Source: Lepus europaeus (taxonomy: Eukaryota; Chordata; Mammalia; Lagomorpha; Leporidae). From it: 64,000 bases of DNA. The notes under the pieces were generated by a model. That model was not told the DNA's origin, did no database searches, and saw only the letters and a program-made list of their open reading frames with translations. The translations under genes and the position numbers were made by a program. This document shows, one piece after another, positions 40,362-54,000 of the stretch (within the stretch, counting starts at the first letter, position 1; each line of letters starts with the position of its first letter). The stretch lies in contig NC_084837.1 of NCBI RefSeq assembly GCF_033115175.1, forward strand, positions 65,185,266 to 65,249,265, written 5' to 3'.

Positions 40362-40930
40362 CGCTGAAGGCTGCTCTCCTCCACTTGATCACAGAAAATG
40401 CCTCTCTTGAGCTGTTGCTTCTAGGCCTCCTCTCTGAACCTGTCTTCCAGACAACGATGGTGAACTGCTGTGAGCTTAAGGATCTGTGAGTAGTGACATT
40501 TCCAGCTCCTCCTCCTGGGAGCACCTCAACAGGCTTCTTCTTTGCTGCTCTCCCTCTGCTGGTATCTCCTGGGCCAGCTGCTGCACGGAACCCTTCTCAT
40601 TTTATCTCTTGGGCCAGGAGGCCCAGGCAGAAGGATGATTGCCGGGCCTGAAGGAGGGGGTGGAATAGGGAAGATGCGGCAGCTGAAATCCAGAAGAAAC
40701 CATGAGTCCTATTTTCTTAGAGGCCTCAGGAGACTCTCAGCAGTATTATCTGGAAGACTCTGGAAGAGATGACTCCATGGAAACAAGAGGCCCATATCTA
40801 GTCCCAGACGTCACAGCTGTCAACATATCATGAGCTGCAAGTTGCTAGATGTTCATGGGCTATGTTGGGTAATGTAAAGAGAGAACTCACGCGTCTGGAA
40901 ATCATCTGTGTGAAACAGATAAGGAGGTAA
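40362..40930 (-). promoter_or_regulatory. EPB42: EPB42 upstream region with GATA motifs
   Basis: Upstream of the EPB42 ATG there are three WGATAR-type sites. Two AGATAA sites lie on the minus strand at 40602-40607 and 40746-40751, and one on the plus strand at 40917-40922 (acagataagg). Erythroid genes, including band 4.2, are known GATA1 targets. There is no CpG island, as expected for a tissue-restricted promoter. The transcription start itself is not defined from sequence. Confidence 0.4.
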
Positions 40931-41432
40931 AATTTGCTGGTGAAAAATACATGCCCTAAAAGCAGAAGCCAGGGCCCCAGCTCTCCCAGGCCCATCTGGT
41001 GGGGACACTCTACCAGAGAATGTCTGGAACTCTCTATGGCTCAGGTCCGATGTCTTTTGGATTTCTCCTGGTTTGGTTTCTGAGGAGACGAGGCACAGGA
41101 GAGAACCTCGTACCTGGCCCTCTTTGGCCCTCCAAAGCCCAGCGTCAGCCTAGGCTCTGAGACTATGCAGTCAGCAGCACTCTCGGGGGCAGCTGGACTT
41201 GGCTGCACGTGCGGGGTTGTCTATGGGACAACCCACAAAAAGCTGTGGTTGCCGGTGGGAAGGGATCTAGGGGGTGTGGTAGGAAGATGATTTTCTGCTA
41301 TTTACCCCTTTGTAAGTTTAAAACTTTAACCTATTACTCATCTGAAGAAACATGTAGGAATAAGAAAAGAAAAAGAAACTGCTGCTTTCTCACTTGCCCC
41401 CCGGAAGAACAGTCCTCATAAGAAATGAAGCT

Positions 41433-41759
41433 GGAGGGCTGGCACTGTAGTGCAGTGGGTAAAGCCATTGCCTGCAGTGCAGGCATCCCATACCTGTTTG
41501 AGTCCTGGCTGATCCACTTCCGATCCAGCTCTCTGCTATGGCCTGGGAAAGCAGTGGAGGATGGCCCAAGTCCTTGGGTCCCTGCACCTGCGTGGGAGAT
41601 TGGGAGGAGGCACCTGGCTCCTGGCTTTGGATCAGCGCAGCTCTGCCCTTTGTGGCCTTCTAGGGAGTGAACCAGCAGATGAAGATTTCTTTCTGCCTCT
41701 GCCTCTGCCTCTGCAGCTCTGCCTTTCAAATAAATAAATAATTTTTTTTTTAGAAAAGG
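41433..41759 (+). mobile_element. C-type SINE, plus strand, with target duplication
   Basis: It runs from ggagggctggcactgtagtg to (AAAT)n and tail. Direct repeats aagaaatgaagct lie at 41420-41432 and 41760-41772. Confidence 0.9.
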
Positions 41760-41772
41760 AAGAAATGAAGCT

Positions 41773-42098
41773 AAGACCAACATTATGGTATATCAGGTAA
41801 AGCCGCCGCCTGCAGTGTTGGCATCCTGTATGGTTGCCGGTTCAAGTCCCAGCTACTCCACTTCTGACCCAGCTCCCTGCTGATGGGCTGGGAAAGCAGT
41901 AGAAGATGACCGAAGTGTTTGGTTTCCTGCACTCACGTGAGATACCAGGAAGAAGCACCTGGCTCCTGGCTTCAAATCGGCCTAGCTCTGGCCGTTTTGG
42001 CCATTTTGGGAGTGAACAAGTAGATAGATCTGGCTGTCTGTCTCTCTCTGTCTGTAACTGCCTCTCAAATGAACAAATAAATCTTTTAAAAAAAGAAA
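41773..42098 (+). mobile_element. C-type SINE, plus strand
   Basis: It starts aagaccaacattatggtata and ends aaataaatcttttaaaaaaa. It directly follows the target duplication of the previous SINE. Confidence 0.8.
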
Positions 42099-42488
42099 AG
42101 GAAAATAGATGATGAATATGAGAGGCAGTTCACAGAAAAGGAAAGGCAAATATCTTTCAAACATATGAAAAATGTAATATTACACAAAATAAACCTTCCC
42201 TGAGATATCTTTTTTAACCTATCAAATTGGTAAATAAAAAATTGTTGGACAGCACTCTAAGCTGATGATGGTTTAGGGGAAAAGTTACTCTTGGGAGTGT
42301 GAATGCCGACCTGGGCTGCCGGGACAAGAGACCACACTCGGTGACCTCAATAACAGACATTTGTTTTCACAGACCCGGAGACCAGAAGTCCAAGATCAAG
42401 GAGCCGTCAGGGCTGCTGTCCGGTGATGGTCTCCTTTCTGGTCTTTTCACCATGTCTGCTTCTCTGAGAACATGAGGAAACAGATTTC

Positions 42489-42788
42489 TTTTTAAGAATT
42501 TTATTATTTTTTTTATTTGAAAGAGAAAGGCAGACAATGAGCTTCCCTCTGCTGTTCACTCCCCAGATGTCCGCCCCAGCTGAGGCTGGGCCAGATAGAA
42601 GCCAGGAGCTGGGAAGTCAGTCCAGGTCTCCCTCGTGGGTGGCAGGGACCCAACAGTGCTGCCTCCCCAGGTGTGCATCAGCAGGAAGTTGGAAGCAGGA
42701 GTAGAATTGGGAACTCGAACCCAGGTGCTCTGGTACGGGATGTGGACATCCCAAACGATGGCTTAGCCGTTAAGCCAAACTCCCACGC
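42489..42788 (-). mobile_element. Old SINE, minus strand, splitting an older repeat
   Basis: It runs from ctttttaagaattttattat to ttaagccaaactcccacgc. Sequence on both sides (ccagaagtccaagatcaagg at the left, catacggatttcc at the right) looks like one older interspersed repeat whose family I cannot name. Confidence 0.7.
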
Positions 42789-42919
42789 TGCTCACCCTTT
42801 CCTTACAGGGTCCTGAGTCCACCTAGACTTTGTTATCTCCTCACAGGCCCTGTCTGCAAACCCAGTCCCATTATGGGTGGGACTTCAGCATACGGATTTC
42901 CAGGGCACGCAGTTCCATC

Positions 42920-43372
42920 CATTCAGCCATTCCACTTCTAGATATTTACCATGGCAATAGCCAAACAGAAAATGAAATTTGTACAAATGTGCTCAGAGCA
43001 TTGATATTAATATCATCAAAAGACTGCCAACTATATAGACATCTATAGAAAAGATGTTGATAGACTATGTGCATTGAGAAGAGCACTATACCCGGGTAAG
43101 AACTGGCGCAGTCTCCAAGCTGTGTTGTTAGATGCAATCAGCAGGGTAGAGAACGGGGTAAACGCTGAGCTGCCGTCAGGTGGGGGCTGTATGTGGAAGG
43201 AACGTAAATGAACGTGCAGGCGCTTACACAGAGGCTGTCTGGAGAGTTCCTGCTTCTGATGATGAGATTCAGTGCCAAGACCCAAGGTATTTTTCTGTGT
43301 ATACTTTTGTGTCTTTGTACCATGTGCATATATTTATGTGTGGGATTTTTTTAAAGAAAAAAAAAAAAAACT
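42920..43372 (+). mobile_element. Ancient L1 3' end (L1M-like)
   Basis: Sense-strand L1 phrases include attccacttctagatattta and aatagccaaacagaaaatg. It ends near an A-tract at about 43358-43371. Ends are approximate. Confidence 0.45.
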
Positions 43373-43699
43373 TACAAGGGGGAAGAAAAGGCTGACCGAA
43401 AATCGCTGTGTGACCACAGACAGCTCTCTCCCTCCTAGCTCCCCTTTTCGGGGTTGCTAGCAGAGAGAAGGCTCTCCTTCCTAGGACAGTTCCCACGAAT
43501 GCTTCTTGGGGCACCTCCGGGGGTGCCTATGATGAGCCAGATACTGCTGTGGTTGAGTTGGGATAAGCGGGTGAGTGGGAGACAGGAGGAGGATGGAGGG
43601 AGGGGTGACCAGAAAGATCTGTCCTTCTGCTTCCTACGGCACCCACACCATTCCATTCCCCAGCCGCCAGCAGAAAAACACTCCCGTGTACCCAAGAGG

Positions 43700-44420
43700 G
43701 ATTCACGTATTCATTTGTGAAACAAGTACGTACTGAGCGTGACTGTGCACCAGGAATGGGTTGAGCTGTTAGGTACTAATGATGGAGTAGTAATTAGATC
43801 CAAGTGTCCCTGCCACCAAGAAGCTTCTATCCCAGCAGGGGGAGACAAGCACTAAGTACTCACAGCTCAACCCTCCTGCCATTGTGGTAGGCAAGTGCCG
43901 TACCACAGAAGCCATGAGCTCTCGGACCTAGGAGTGGAAAGCAGGGTGAGCTTCCTTGAGAACCTGGGAGGTGAAAGGGAGTCGCTGGGCCACAGGGCAA
44001 GGAATGAAGTGGGTGGAGTGGGAGGAGAGAAAACAGCAGGTGCTCAGGCTCTAAGGCGGGGAGGGAGCGGGGAGTGACAGAAAGAAGGCAGTGGAGCTGC
44101 ATCCCAGAGCGAGATGGCGAGAGGTAAGGTAGGGGTGAAGTCTTGCAGAGTTGAGTTGCAGATTTGGGGTGTTATCCTGGGAGCAGTAGGAAGCCGCTGA
44201 GCAATATTTTAAACCAGGGAGTAACACAATCAGATATGCATTTTTAAAATATCCCTCTGACTAAAATAGGAGACATTATTTAAAAAGAACAGAAGGGGAA
44301 GGGGGTAACCAAGGAGAGACCAGAGAAATGGTTCAGGCGAAAGACGACAGTGGCCTGCTCAGGGGGTGTTGGTGAGGGTAGATGTGGGCAGATTTGAAAA
44401 GTGATTCACAGACGTTGTAA
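43700..44420 (-). mobile_element. L2-like stretch
   Basis: Motifs such as gagcgtgactgtgcaccagg, gtgtccctgccaccaagaag and accagggagtaacacaatca fit a long L2 3' region in antisense. Confidence 0.45.
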
Positions 44421-45137
44421 TGGAGGGGCTGGGGAAGGCAGAAGTATTCAGTGTCACTCCCAGGATCAGATAAATTAATTACGCTGGAACATTGTTTCAC
44501 GAAGCACTTTCACATCCATTCTCTCACACGACCTGAAGAATCCATCCTATAAATCAGGTAACAGATCATTATTCCAACTGTATTTATGAGAAAACAGGTT
44601 CAGGAGTAAACATTTATTTTAATGAATGGATTTTTTTGAACAAATCCATTCATATTCCTCATAATTCGAGAAAGACTTTAGGAAAACTAATAATATGGTT
44701 GAAGAGCTCATTAAAATGAAAACAATGAAAGAATAGACAAGGAGCCCATACCAAGCCGAGGGTGAGGCTAAAAATGCACCTCACAATCGACCTGTCCACA
44801 GGCTGTGCACGCACTAGAAATAAACCACACAGCTTTCCAGGAGTTGAGGCTTTCTTTCCCGGTGCGTCTCAGCTTACGGCAAGGCCTAGACAGAAGGCGA
44901 GGTCTCCCAACCCCGGTCCCACACACGAGATTTCACTTTAGTCTTCAGTGAAACTGTTTTACCAGGAAGGTATCTCTTGTTCAACCTTCTTTTTAAATCT
45001 CTTAAGGATTTCTGCTTCCAGATACAGCAACTAGAATGATCTCCTCTGTTGGGGGTAAACTAGAAACGCAGGATAAATATCTTAAGTATTTGTTTGAAGA
45101 CAGCAAGAATTTGAAGCATCAAGCCCTCAGGGGTAGA

Positions 45138-45357
45138 AGGGAGGTGTTGTGGTGCAGTGGGTTAAGCTGTGGCCTGTGATGGCTTCCGATCCAGCTCCCT
45201 GCTAATGGCCTGGAAAAGAAGCAGCTGATGATTCATGTGCTTGGGCCCTTGCCACTCATGTGGGAAACCAGGATGGAGTTCAGGGTGGAGAGTGAACCAG
45301 TGAATGGAAGATCTCTCGCTCTCTCCAACTCTACCTTTTGAACAAACAAATAAATCG
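45138..45357 (+). mobile_element. C-type SINE with internal deletion, plus strand
   Basis: The head is gggaggtgttgtggtgcagt and the tail aacaaacaaataaatcgat. The part after gtggcctgtgatgg is missing. Confidence 0.8.
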
Positions 45358-45626
45358 ATCTGGCGTGTAGGCGTTGCTGCCTGCCCCACCCTCTCCAGGT
45401 TCCTCAGCCCAGCCTGGTCCAGCCAGGTTCCTGGGTAGATGAAGTTCTTAAACAGGAGAGAGGAACCTCCCTAAGGATGAGAAGACAGGGAAACCTGGAT
45501 GGACAGAAATACCCAATGCCTTCTCATCTCACAGTTGTTCAGTTATGCTTCTTGCTTCAGAAGCAAATTTGTCTCTGAGCTGTGGCTGCCTTGTTTTTCC
45601 CTGTCAGCGTTGTCATCCCGGGTGCA

Positions 45627-45893
45627 GGTGCTCAGCCTTGAGGTTATGACACTGGTATCTCACACTGGAGTGTTTGGGGTTAATTCCCAACTCTGTCTCC
45701 CAGTTCCAGCTTCCTGCTAATGCAGATCCTGGAAGGCAACAGTTATGGCTCAAGTGATTGGAGACCTGGATTAAGGTCCCAGTTCCCAGCTTTGGCCTGG
45801 CCCAGCTCTGGCCTATATGGGCATTTGGGGAGTGAACCAGAGGATGGGAGCTCTCGCTCTGTTCTCTGCCTCTCAAAAAAAGAAACAAGCAAA
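45627..45893 (+). mobile_element. Old SINE, plus strand
   Basis: It runs from ggtgctcagccttgaggtta to ctgcctctcaaaaaaag. Confidence 0.65.
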
Positions 45894-45917
45894 ACAAAGC
45901 ACTGCATCAATTACTGA

Positions 45918-46238
<321 letters not shown>

Positions 46239-46241
46239 TAG

Positions 46242-46285
46242 ACTTCTTCTTCTTCTTCTTCTTCTTTTTTTTTTTTTTTTTTTTA
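46242..46285. repeat. (CTT)n and T-tract
   Basis: About seven CTT/TTC units run into about 20 T, probably the tail remnant of an old minus-strand SINE. Confidence 0.85.
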
Positions 46286-46346
46286 AGATTCTTCCCTATA
46301 AGCTTGGTTTTACAGTATGAGATAATTTTTAAAAAGACTCTATTAT

Positions 46347-46642
46347 AGGCCGGCGCTGTGGCTTAACGGGCTGATCCTCCGCCTTGCGGCGCTGGCACAC
46401 CGGGTTCTAGTCCCGGTTGCCCCTCTTCCAGGCCAGCTCTCTGCTATGGCCCGGGAAGGCAGTGGAGGATGGCCCAAGTCCTTGGGCCCTGCACCCGCAT
46501 GGGAGACCAGGAGAAGCGCCTGGCTTCGGATCGGCATGATGCAGCTGCCATTGGAGGGTGAACCAACGGCAAAAGGGAAGACCTTTCTCTCTGTCTCTCT
46601 CTCTTTCACTATCCACTCTGCCTGTCAAAAAAAAAAAAAAAT
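46347..46642 (+). mobile_element. Young CSINE, plus strand
   Basis: It runs from ggccggcgctgtggcttaac to tgtc plus A-tail. It abuts an inverted SINE. Confidence 0.9.
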
Positions 46643-46945
46643 TTATTATTTTTATTTATTTGAAAGGCAGAGTTACAGAGAGAAGGAGAGAGAGAATCTT
46701 CCATCCGCTGGTTCACTCTCTAATGGCTGCAATGGGGCTGGGCCAAGCCCAAGCCAGGAGTTTCTTCTGGGTCTCCCATGCAGGTACAGAGGACCAAGGA
46801 CTTTGGCCATCTTCTACTGCTTTCCCATGCCATCAGCAGGGAGCTGCATAGGAAGTGGAGCAGCCGGGACTTGAGCCAGCACCCGTATGGAATGCTGGCA
46901 TTGCAGTTGGTGGCTTAACCCTGTTAGGCCACAGTGGTGGCCCCA
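46643..46945 (-). mobile_element. C-type SINE, minus strand
   Basis: It runs from tattatttttatttatttg to gccacagtggtggcccc. Together with the CSINE before it, this is the second tail-to-tail pair in the window. Confidence 0.85.
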
Positions 46946-47440
46946 TTCTGTAGACTTCTTGACTGTCAATCTCTGTCGCATTCAGTGGTTGCTTTGGTTT
47001 CTGTTCCATTTCTAACTGCCCCATGGACAGCCCCTTCCTTTTGCTACTTTCTCTTTTTTTGGAGGGGGGCCTAGGTAGAAGGGACTGAAATTGTTGGGGA
47101 AGATAGGAAGCACATCAATAATGAAGAAGCACCACTCACACCAAAAACCGAAAGGAAATGAAACAAAGGCCTTGGAGAGAAGAAGAGCCAAAGAGATAGG
47201 TTGGACCCTGAGGGCATTTTCCATCTGGGGTATTTGCTGACTTATAATTTGCAGGTGACAGCCTAGAATCTGAACAGACTTTGGGCAACCTCACAGGGCT
47301 GGAGTTCGAGGGCAGCCAAGGATGAGGGGCCCCAATACACATTTCAAGTTTTTGGCTGGGTTCCCAAAAGGGCTGTGCTCCATGAGCACAAGTGAACAGG
47401 AAACAGGTGAAGCCTTATAAAACACTGAATCCCACTTCAC

Positions 47441-47735
47441 ATTTTTTTAAAAATTTACTTGTTTTCCTTTTATTTGAAAGGCAGAATGAGAGAGAGCTTC
47501 CATCAGCTCTTTCACTCCCCAAATGCCAGCAACAGCCAGATCTGGGCCAAGCTGAAGCCAGGAGCCCAGAACTCAATCTGGGCCTCCAGTGTGGGTGGCA
47601 GGGATCCAAGATCTTGAGCCTACCGCCTCCCGAGGTGCACTTTAGCAAGAAGCTGAACTGGAAGCGGAAGTAGCTGGGACATGAATCCGGTGTCCCAAGC
47701 AATGACCTAAGTGCTGTGCCAGACATCCAACCCTG
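47441..47735 (-). mobile_element. Old SINE, minus strand
   Basis: It runs from tttaaaaatttacttgtttt to gtgccagacatccaaccc. Confidence 0.75.
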
Positions 47736-50338
47736 AAACCAGTTCTAAATCAGCCCTGATTATGGCGCTCTGCCTCTCTCCTAACTGCCTGTCACAAAGA
47801 AAATTCTCTGGAGGATGTTGGGATTATCCGAAGCCTGGCATTATCTAAGTCCACAGGGCTCTCTCTCACATTCCCACAGATTGATTCATCAACCCAAGCC
47901 TAGCAGTCCCTGAACCCCTCACTGTGCAGGGCACAGGGCCAGCCTCCCTGCAGGGTGCTCTGTGCTCTCGTACTATCTGAGGCCCAGTGCCATCCCGTGG
48001 GCTCGAAGGAAGGTGAGTGTCTGTGGTCAGCACTCTGTAATCAGATTACTCCTGAGAAGGCACCAGGCCCAAAGCTGGCACCAGCTGCCTCCCACATACT
48101 TGAAACTCAGATCTCAGGGACTGGTAGTGAGGTGGCACCTGCCGTACCTGGGCAGTTGCCCGTTGGTCAGTGGACACACGATGAGAAAAAAAAGCTGCAC
48201 AATGGGCCTGGAAGGAGGAGCAAAGTCGAGCTCTTGCTGTCACCTGTGCTTTCTACACAGCCAGCCCCAGCCCCACCAGGCTCCAGTGAACTGGAGCTTC
48301 TGCCACGCCCTTGAACTTCAGGCTAGCTTGTGACGCTGAAGGGCAGATCTCTAGGAACATGGGGCACCGTGGCACAGTGGGAATTTGGAGTCAGACAAAT
48401 CATTCTGTGTGACCTTAAACCCAGTCTTGAACAGATAAAGTCCTTTGAATGCAAGGGACTGAAACTGGTTTTAATCAGCTCGAAGAAGCTGAAGTATGAG
48501 GGAGCTCCTGGGCTGTTAGGAAAAAGGAAAACCAAGCTGAGATCTAGGAGAAGGGTGGAGACCTGGACAGTGGGGAGGTGGAAGCAGCTGGTCTGTTTCT
48601 GGCTCTCTGCTGCTGGCATGGACGGGCTCCGAGTTTCTCCCTGCTCCAGCACACTGCACTCTGGAGCCCACGTCAGGGAGAGGAGTCCAGTGGTCCAGTG
48701 TAAGTCACATGCCCAGCTCTTGGGCATGGGAAGGCAGGGCCTTCTTGCTGACAGATCCAACAAAGCTATACCCAGCCAGGGAAAAGGAACTCCTTCAAAA
48801 GCCCCTGTCAGAGCTCCTTTTGATGAGGAGCTGAATTGAATGGTGTGTGAGTGATATTATATGAGTTCTTTGGAGCTCGGGGGTTAGTTGGGGATGGACT
48901 GGGGAGGACCCTATCTGCCCCACTTCCCATGCCTTCCCCCAGGCCTAGAATGTTCAGCACATTGGCACTGAAAATGTTGCAGGAATGAGTGAGAGACAAG
49001 CTTTGTGATCGAGGAAGGCCCTACACTCACAGGAGTGACACTGCTGGGAACTGAGTTCCCATGGCAGCTGGTGGAGAATTCTGTTTGTTCTTTAAGTGCT
49101 GCTTACGTCACAAGAAGGGTGCTCAGCGCCACAAAACTGAGCTCTGTGAGCCCACACTCACAGGAAGCAGATGCCTGTGGACCACAGTGTTCGCACCTCC
49201 AACCGCCACCTGAAGCTCTCCACCACCTGGCTTTTGCCTCATTTTTTTCCTGCTACTTTCTCCCTCTGAATGACTTGCATGCAGCTCTACGCTTTCCCCT
49301 TCCAACTCCCAGTCCGCATTTGACCGGCTCCTAGCCTTTTGACTATCAGTCTAAATGCCTCTCCCTTTAGGAAGCCTTCCTTGATCCCCAGTCCCAAGAT
49401 TGGACTGGTTTTCATTACTCTGTGTCATCACCTCCTGTTTATTTTTCATTCTTCATTGCCTTCGACTTGAGCTTCCTGACTCCTCAGTACCTACCTAGCT
49501 CAGGACCCGGCCCCTCGTAGAAACTCAGTAAATATTTGTTGAGTGGAAGAGTTAATGGTTGCAGTGTTAGAATCAGGACTCAGGAAAGGTCCCAGGGTGT
49601 GGTAGCTGAAATCATCCCAGTTCTACAGAGGCATTCTCTCTCTAAGTCGTTCCTCTTCACGGCGTTTTCCTTAAGTGATTTCTTCTGATTGTCAGGTAGT
49701 AATTAACAGGTTGAAATAATTGTACGTTACTTCCAGTTCCCTGCCTCCAGCTCCTGGTTCTCAGCCCACTCTCTAACAAGGCTACCAGCCTACCACATAG
49801 CTCTCACCACACCCCTGGCTCTCCCTCTGATTAACTACACTAACCCTTTTGTTTATATATAATGGAAGTCTTCAACTTTTTATTCAATGTGTGGACATTT
49901 ATCAAGACAACTGGCTCAGTAGGAAGCCAAGCCTGGAAGGCAGGTGCATCGTGTCTTTCTCCTTTTAGGACTTTGCACAGGCCTGAAAAAGCCAAGTGTG
50001 TTCAAGGGATAATGATGGCTGGAGTTGCCTTGGGTTCAGTAGGACCCAGGAGAGCATGGGGCACAAAAATTCACACCTTTGTGTTATTCAGCTGGCTCTC
50101 TCTTCTGTCCCACCCAACCCAAGGTGGACCTGGATGACCATGCACTGGGGGACTTTGCGTGAAGGGGTTTAGTCTTCTTGGATGTGGCAAGGGACTCAAG
50201 GGTAGGTCAAGGTGAAAAATCTCCCAGGGTTTTTCCCAAGACACCGGATGGTAGGTGGTATGTAGAAACACCTACAGAGGTGTTGATTTTCCTGATGGGA
50301 TCCATATACCGTCTGTAAGAATCTTGTCTGTTGACATG

Positions 50339-50880
50339 TTTATTGTCTGTCTTCCCCAGCTCCATGAGGGCTTTGCTGATTGCCTTGTCCCCTGCCCTCA
50401 GAACAGTGCCCGGCACATGTGAAGTCATGAAATATTCTTGAATGAGTGAATGGGTTCAGGCATTGGAACTGCAGGATGTTCCCTGCATCCAGGGAACAGA
50501 TGATGGGGAAGTGATGATTGCACGGGGCAGGGAGATGAGAACAAGGACTGACCTTTATTGGTAAGAGGGAAGTGGCCAATAGAACAAATAACAGCAAGCT
50601 GCACAGCCAGTCTTCCTCTTGCCTTGATGTCTGAGGGGCAGCAAGTCACGGCCAAGTCCAACAAGTGTGCTCTGCCCACTGTGCTGAATCGCACTTCTGA
50701 ATGGGCTACCATGGAATCCCCAGGCCCTGAACAGAGCCCTGGGGGCTGTCCAAGTGGCCCAGGGAATGAGACATCACCAGCATCTCTCTTGCCGCTCATG
50801 TTGCAGCTCTGTGGATACTCTTGAACCTGCTCCTTTTCCTGAAACTTAAAATCCACATGTGTAGCTCATTGTTCCGGAAT
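50339..50880 (-). other. TGM5: TGM5 3'UTR (approximate)
   Basis: AATAAA hexamers on the minus strand lie at 50554-50559 and 50339-50344. They would end a 3'UTR of about 0.33 or 0.55 kb. Which one is used cannot be told from sequence. Confidence 0.5.
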
Positions 50881-51034
50881 TTACAACCCAAAGTCTACAT
50901 ATATGCTCCTGTAACCCTTGATGTCCTTAAACTTGTCGCTCTTCAGATTAGCTTGGATCTGCCTTTGGCCACTCTTGAAAGGGACAGTCTTCAGCGTGAT
51001 GCTGGCCCTGTGTTGGGGTTTGAGGACACCGATG
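50881..51034 (-). CDS. TGM5: TGM5 exon 13, end of coding sequence
   Basis: The acceptor is ttttctgatgcag. The exon encodes (L)[19 protein letters not shown] then [20 protein letters not shown] and [11 protein letters not shown], then TAA. Confidence 0.93.
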
Positions 51035-54000
51035 CTGCATCAGAAAATGGAGAAAATCAAACAGCCACAGGTATTAGAATAATCCCAGAACCCTTGCCCT
51101 CACTTCCTGGCCTCCCCTCCCCTGGTGTTCTCAGAACCTGGCCTGGGATAACGCTAATCCTGCTAATCCTAGGATGAAAGGGGAGAGGTGGGGTCAGGTG
51201 CTAGATGCTGGAGCACTGGAACACAGCAAGTTAAGCTGCTGTCTGCAATGCAGGCATCTCATATGAGAGCCGATTTGAATCCTGGCTGTTCTGCTTCCAA
51301 TCTTCTCCCTGCTAATGCGCCTGGGAAAAGCAAGTGGAAGATGGCCCAAGTACTTAGGCACCTGCACCCATGTGAGAGACCTGGAAGAAGCTCCTGCCTT
51401 TTGGCCCAGGGCTCCAGCCCTGGCCATTGGGGCCATTTGGGGAATGAACCAGCGGATAAAAGATTCTCTCTCTCTCTCTCTAACTCTGCCTTTCAAAAAA
51501 ATAAACCTTACAAACAAACAACAACAACAACAACAAAACCGGAGTGCTCCTGGTGCTTACAGGACTCTCTGCTGTTTCTTGAAGAGGCCACTGCCTTCCA
51601 CAGTCAGGACGCAATTCGCAACCTGCTCCAAGAGGGGGTTTGAAAATATCACCTGAATGGAGAGCGGCTGGTTCACGATGGCTGCCCCTAGAACCTGAAC
51701 AGAGAATGAGAGCACGGGAAGGAGCGGGACGTCAGGGCACTGCTTTGTGGGTAGTAAAATGAGAGGAGGCAGATGGTAGACATACGGGGAAAGTTCTCTG
51801 GCCTCCCTCTATTTCCTAAAAGCAGGATGCATATGTACAAAGGTGACCCTCCTCCCCTCTCTACCAGGAAGGACAAAGGCTAACCCATGAGACACCTCAG
51901 ACCCTGATCAGACTGGAGACAGAACCAGAGGAACTTGACTCACCAGCCCCTGTCTACCATGAGGGTCCCATAGCTTTGCCTTCCTACAGTTTCTCCCCTG
52001 GAGACTCAAGGTCCTTTCTCTGTATCTTGTCCCTTCATTACATTCCTATTGCCCCCCTGCTCAGATGCTATAGAAGCCCAAGTTCTAACAAAACCTCTGA
52101 GTTGCCCCCACCCCCCACCGAGAGCCCCATGGGTCCAGGAGGCTGTTTGACTTTGGGGAGACAGCAATTGAAGGAAGAGAGCCCTGAATCTCTTCTTCCC
52201 ACTCAGAGGACCACCAAACATCAGAGCAGGAGGGGTCCGCAGAGGCTACCCAGTCTAATTCTCTCTGACAGTTCAAAAAGTAGAGGCCCAGGGGGACTTG
52301 TACAGCCAGAAAATGGGAGTCAGATGGGAGCTGGCCTCCAGGCAGAGCCGTCCCCCTTCCAGGACCCTCCCGTCTTGGCTGGTGTTTCCCCATGTAGGCC
52401 CTGGGGATGGCCAACCACAGCAGGTGGCACAAGAGCGGACCTCACACTCTGACTGTCCATAGCCCCTGCTCAAAGCTCTCCTCTAAGGCCTCTGGTGGTA
52501 TAACAGGAAGAAGATTTCTCAAACTCTCCTTCCCCGGGGGCACCAGCAGAGATGAAGGGAAGAAGGAAGGGCTGCTCTCCCGGGCAGGCCCTGGGTGCCC
52601 TCTTCCAGGGCGCCACCCTCTCCCTCTGGATCCCAGGGGGCCCACAGGTCGTCTGCAGCACTCTGGCCTACATTAATCATGATGCCCGGGTAAGCCAAGG
52701 TGATGATCTTGTTCACCAGGATTTTCTCTAGACTGTTCTTCTCCTCACTCAGGGCGCTGATGCGGATCAGCTTGTCTGTGGACAGGTACTGGCTGTACTG
52801 GCAATAGGGGATTATGCAGGAGTAGGTCTTCACTAGGGAGAGAACACAAGGATAATGTGAGAGGAGCCAGACAATCAGCTGGGCCTGGGTTGGATCTGGT
52901 GGCTCTTGCTTAGAGGAGAGGAAGCCAGCACGTACTGAGCCCTGGTGAGGCAAGGATTAGCCCTGCAGGTGGAGAAATGGAGGCTGAGAGAGGCAGAAGG
53001 GCTTGTTCCAGGTCATTCTGCAGTAAATGGGTGAGCTGAGGCTGCAAAGCTCGGGCTGTTCCCACTAAGCAGGCCACATTCCCTGGGGGAGTAATGCAGG
53101 GGCGGGGGGGGGGGTGCAGAGGAGGAGGAGAAAGGAGAGGAAGGGAGGAAGAAGGCAGTGGAGGAGGGGAAGGGGAGGAATGTGTGCCAGAAGGGACAGG
53201 AGGAAGAAAAGCGTTGGCTGGCTTGTCCCCTCTGGCCCTGACATGACTGAGCGCACACGGGCTGCCCTGCTCTGCCCCCGAGCCCATACCTTCTTGAGAA
53301 GAGAGCGTGAGGAACGCCGTGTCCTGCCAGAACGGGGGCATGGGGCTGCCGTCGTGCAGCAGGGACTGGGCGCTCAGGTTCACTTTCAGGTCCTTGGACT
53401 GGGGGGACACGTTGATAGCCAGCAGCATAAAGTTGATGTCCTGGCCCATCTGGGGCGGTTCAAGAAGCTTGAACTTCAGGGAGACCTGGGCAACCTCACC
53501 GGGTCGAAGGGAGGGTATGTCCAGGCTCTGAGGGCTGTCTCCACTCAGTGGTGTGGAGCTGGAAGGCGGGGTGTCTGCTCCTGGGGGGCCTAGGGACTTC
53601 CCAGCCTTGAGCTTCTGTAGAGCCTTCAGGAACACCTGCCTCTCTTCGGGGGAACCTGGAGGGCAGAGCACAGCACCAGCGGTGGGCCAGGCTCCCCCAG
53701 AGGGAAAGCTTTACGGGGCAGCCCGCCCGCCCTCTCCCCTCCTCCGGCACCACTGCGGCAATGGGGAGGCCTAAAACCCTCGTTTTCAAAAACAAACACT
53801 GCCTCCCATTGGTCAAGCGCTTCCCAAGAGTCAGGCTCTACCAAGTGTCTCACATTGTCCTTGTACGCGAAATGTCATTATTCATTGTTATGATTTTCGG
53901 AGAAGTCATGTCCCTTGCCCATGTCACACAGATAGCAAGGAGCAGAGTCCAGGTGGAAACCCGGTGCGTCTGGCTCCAAAACCCATGTCCGTGACCACCT

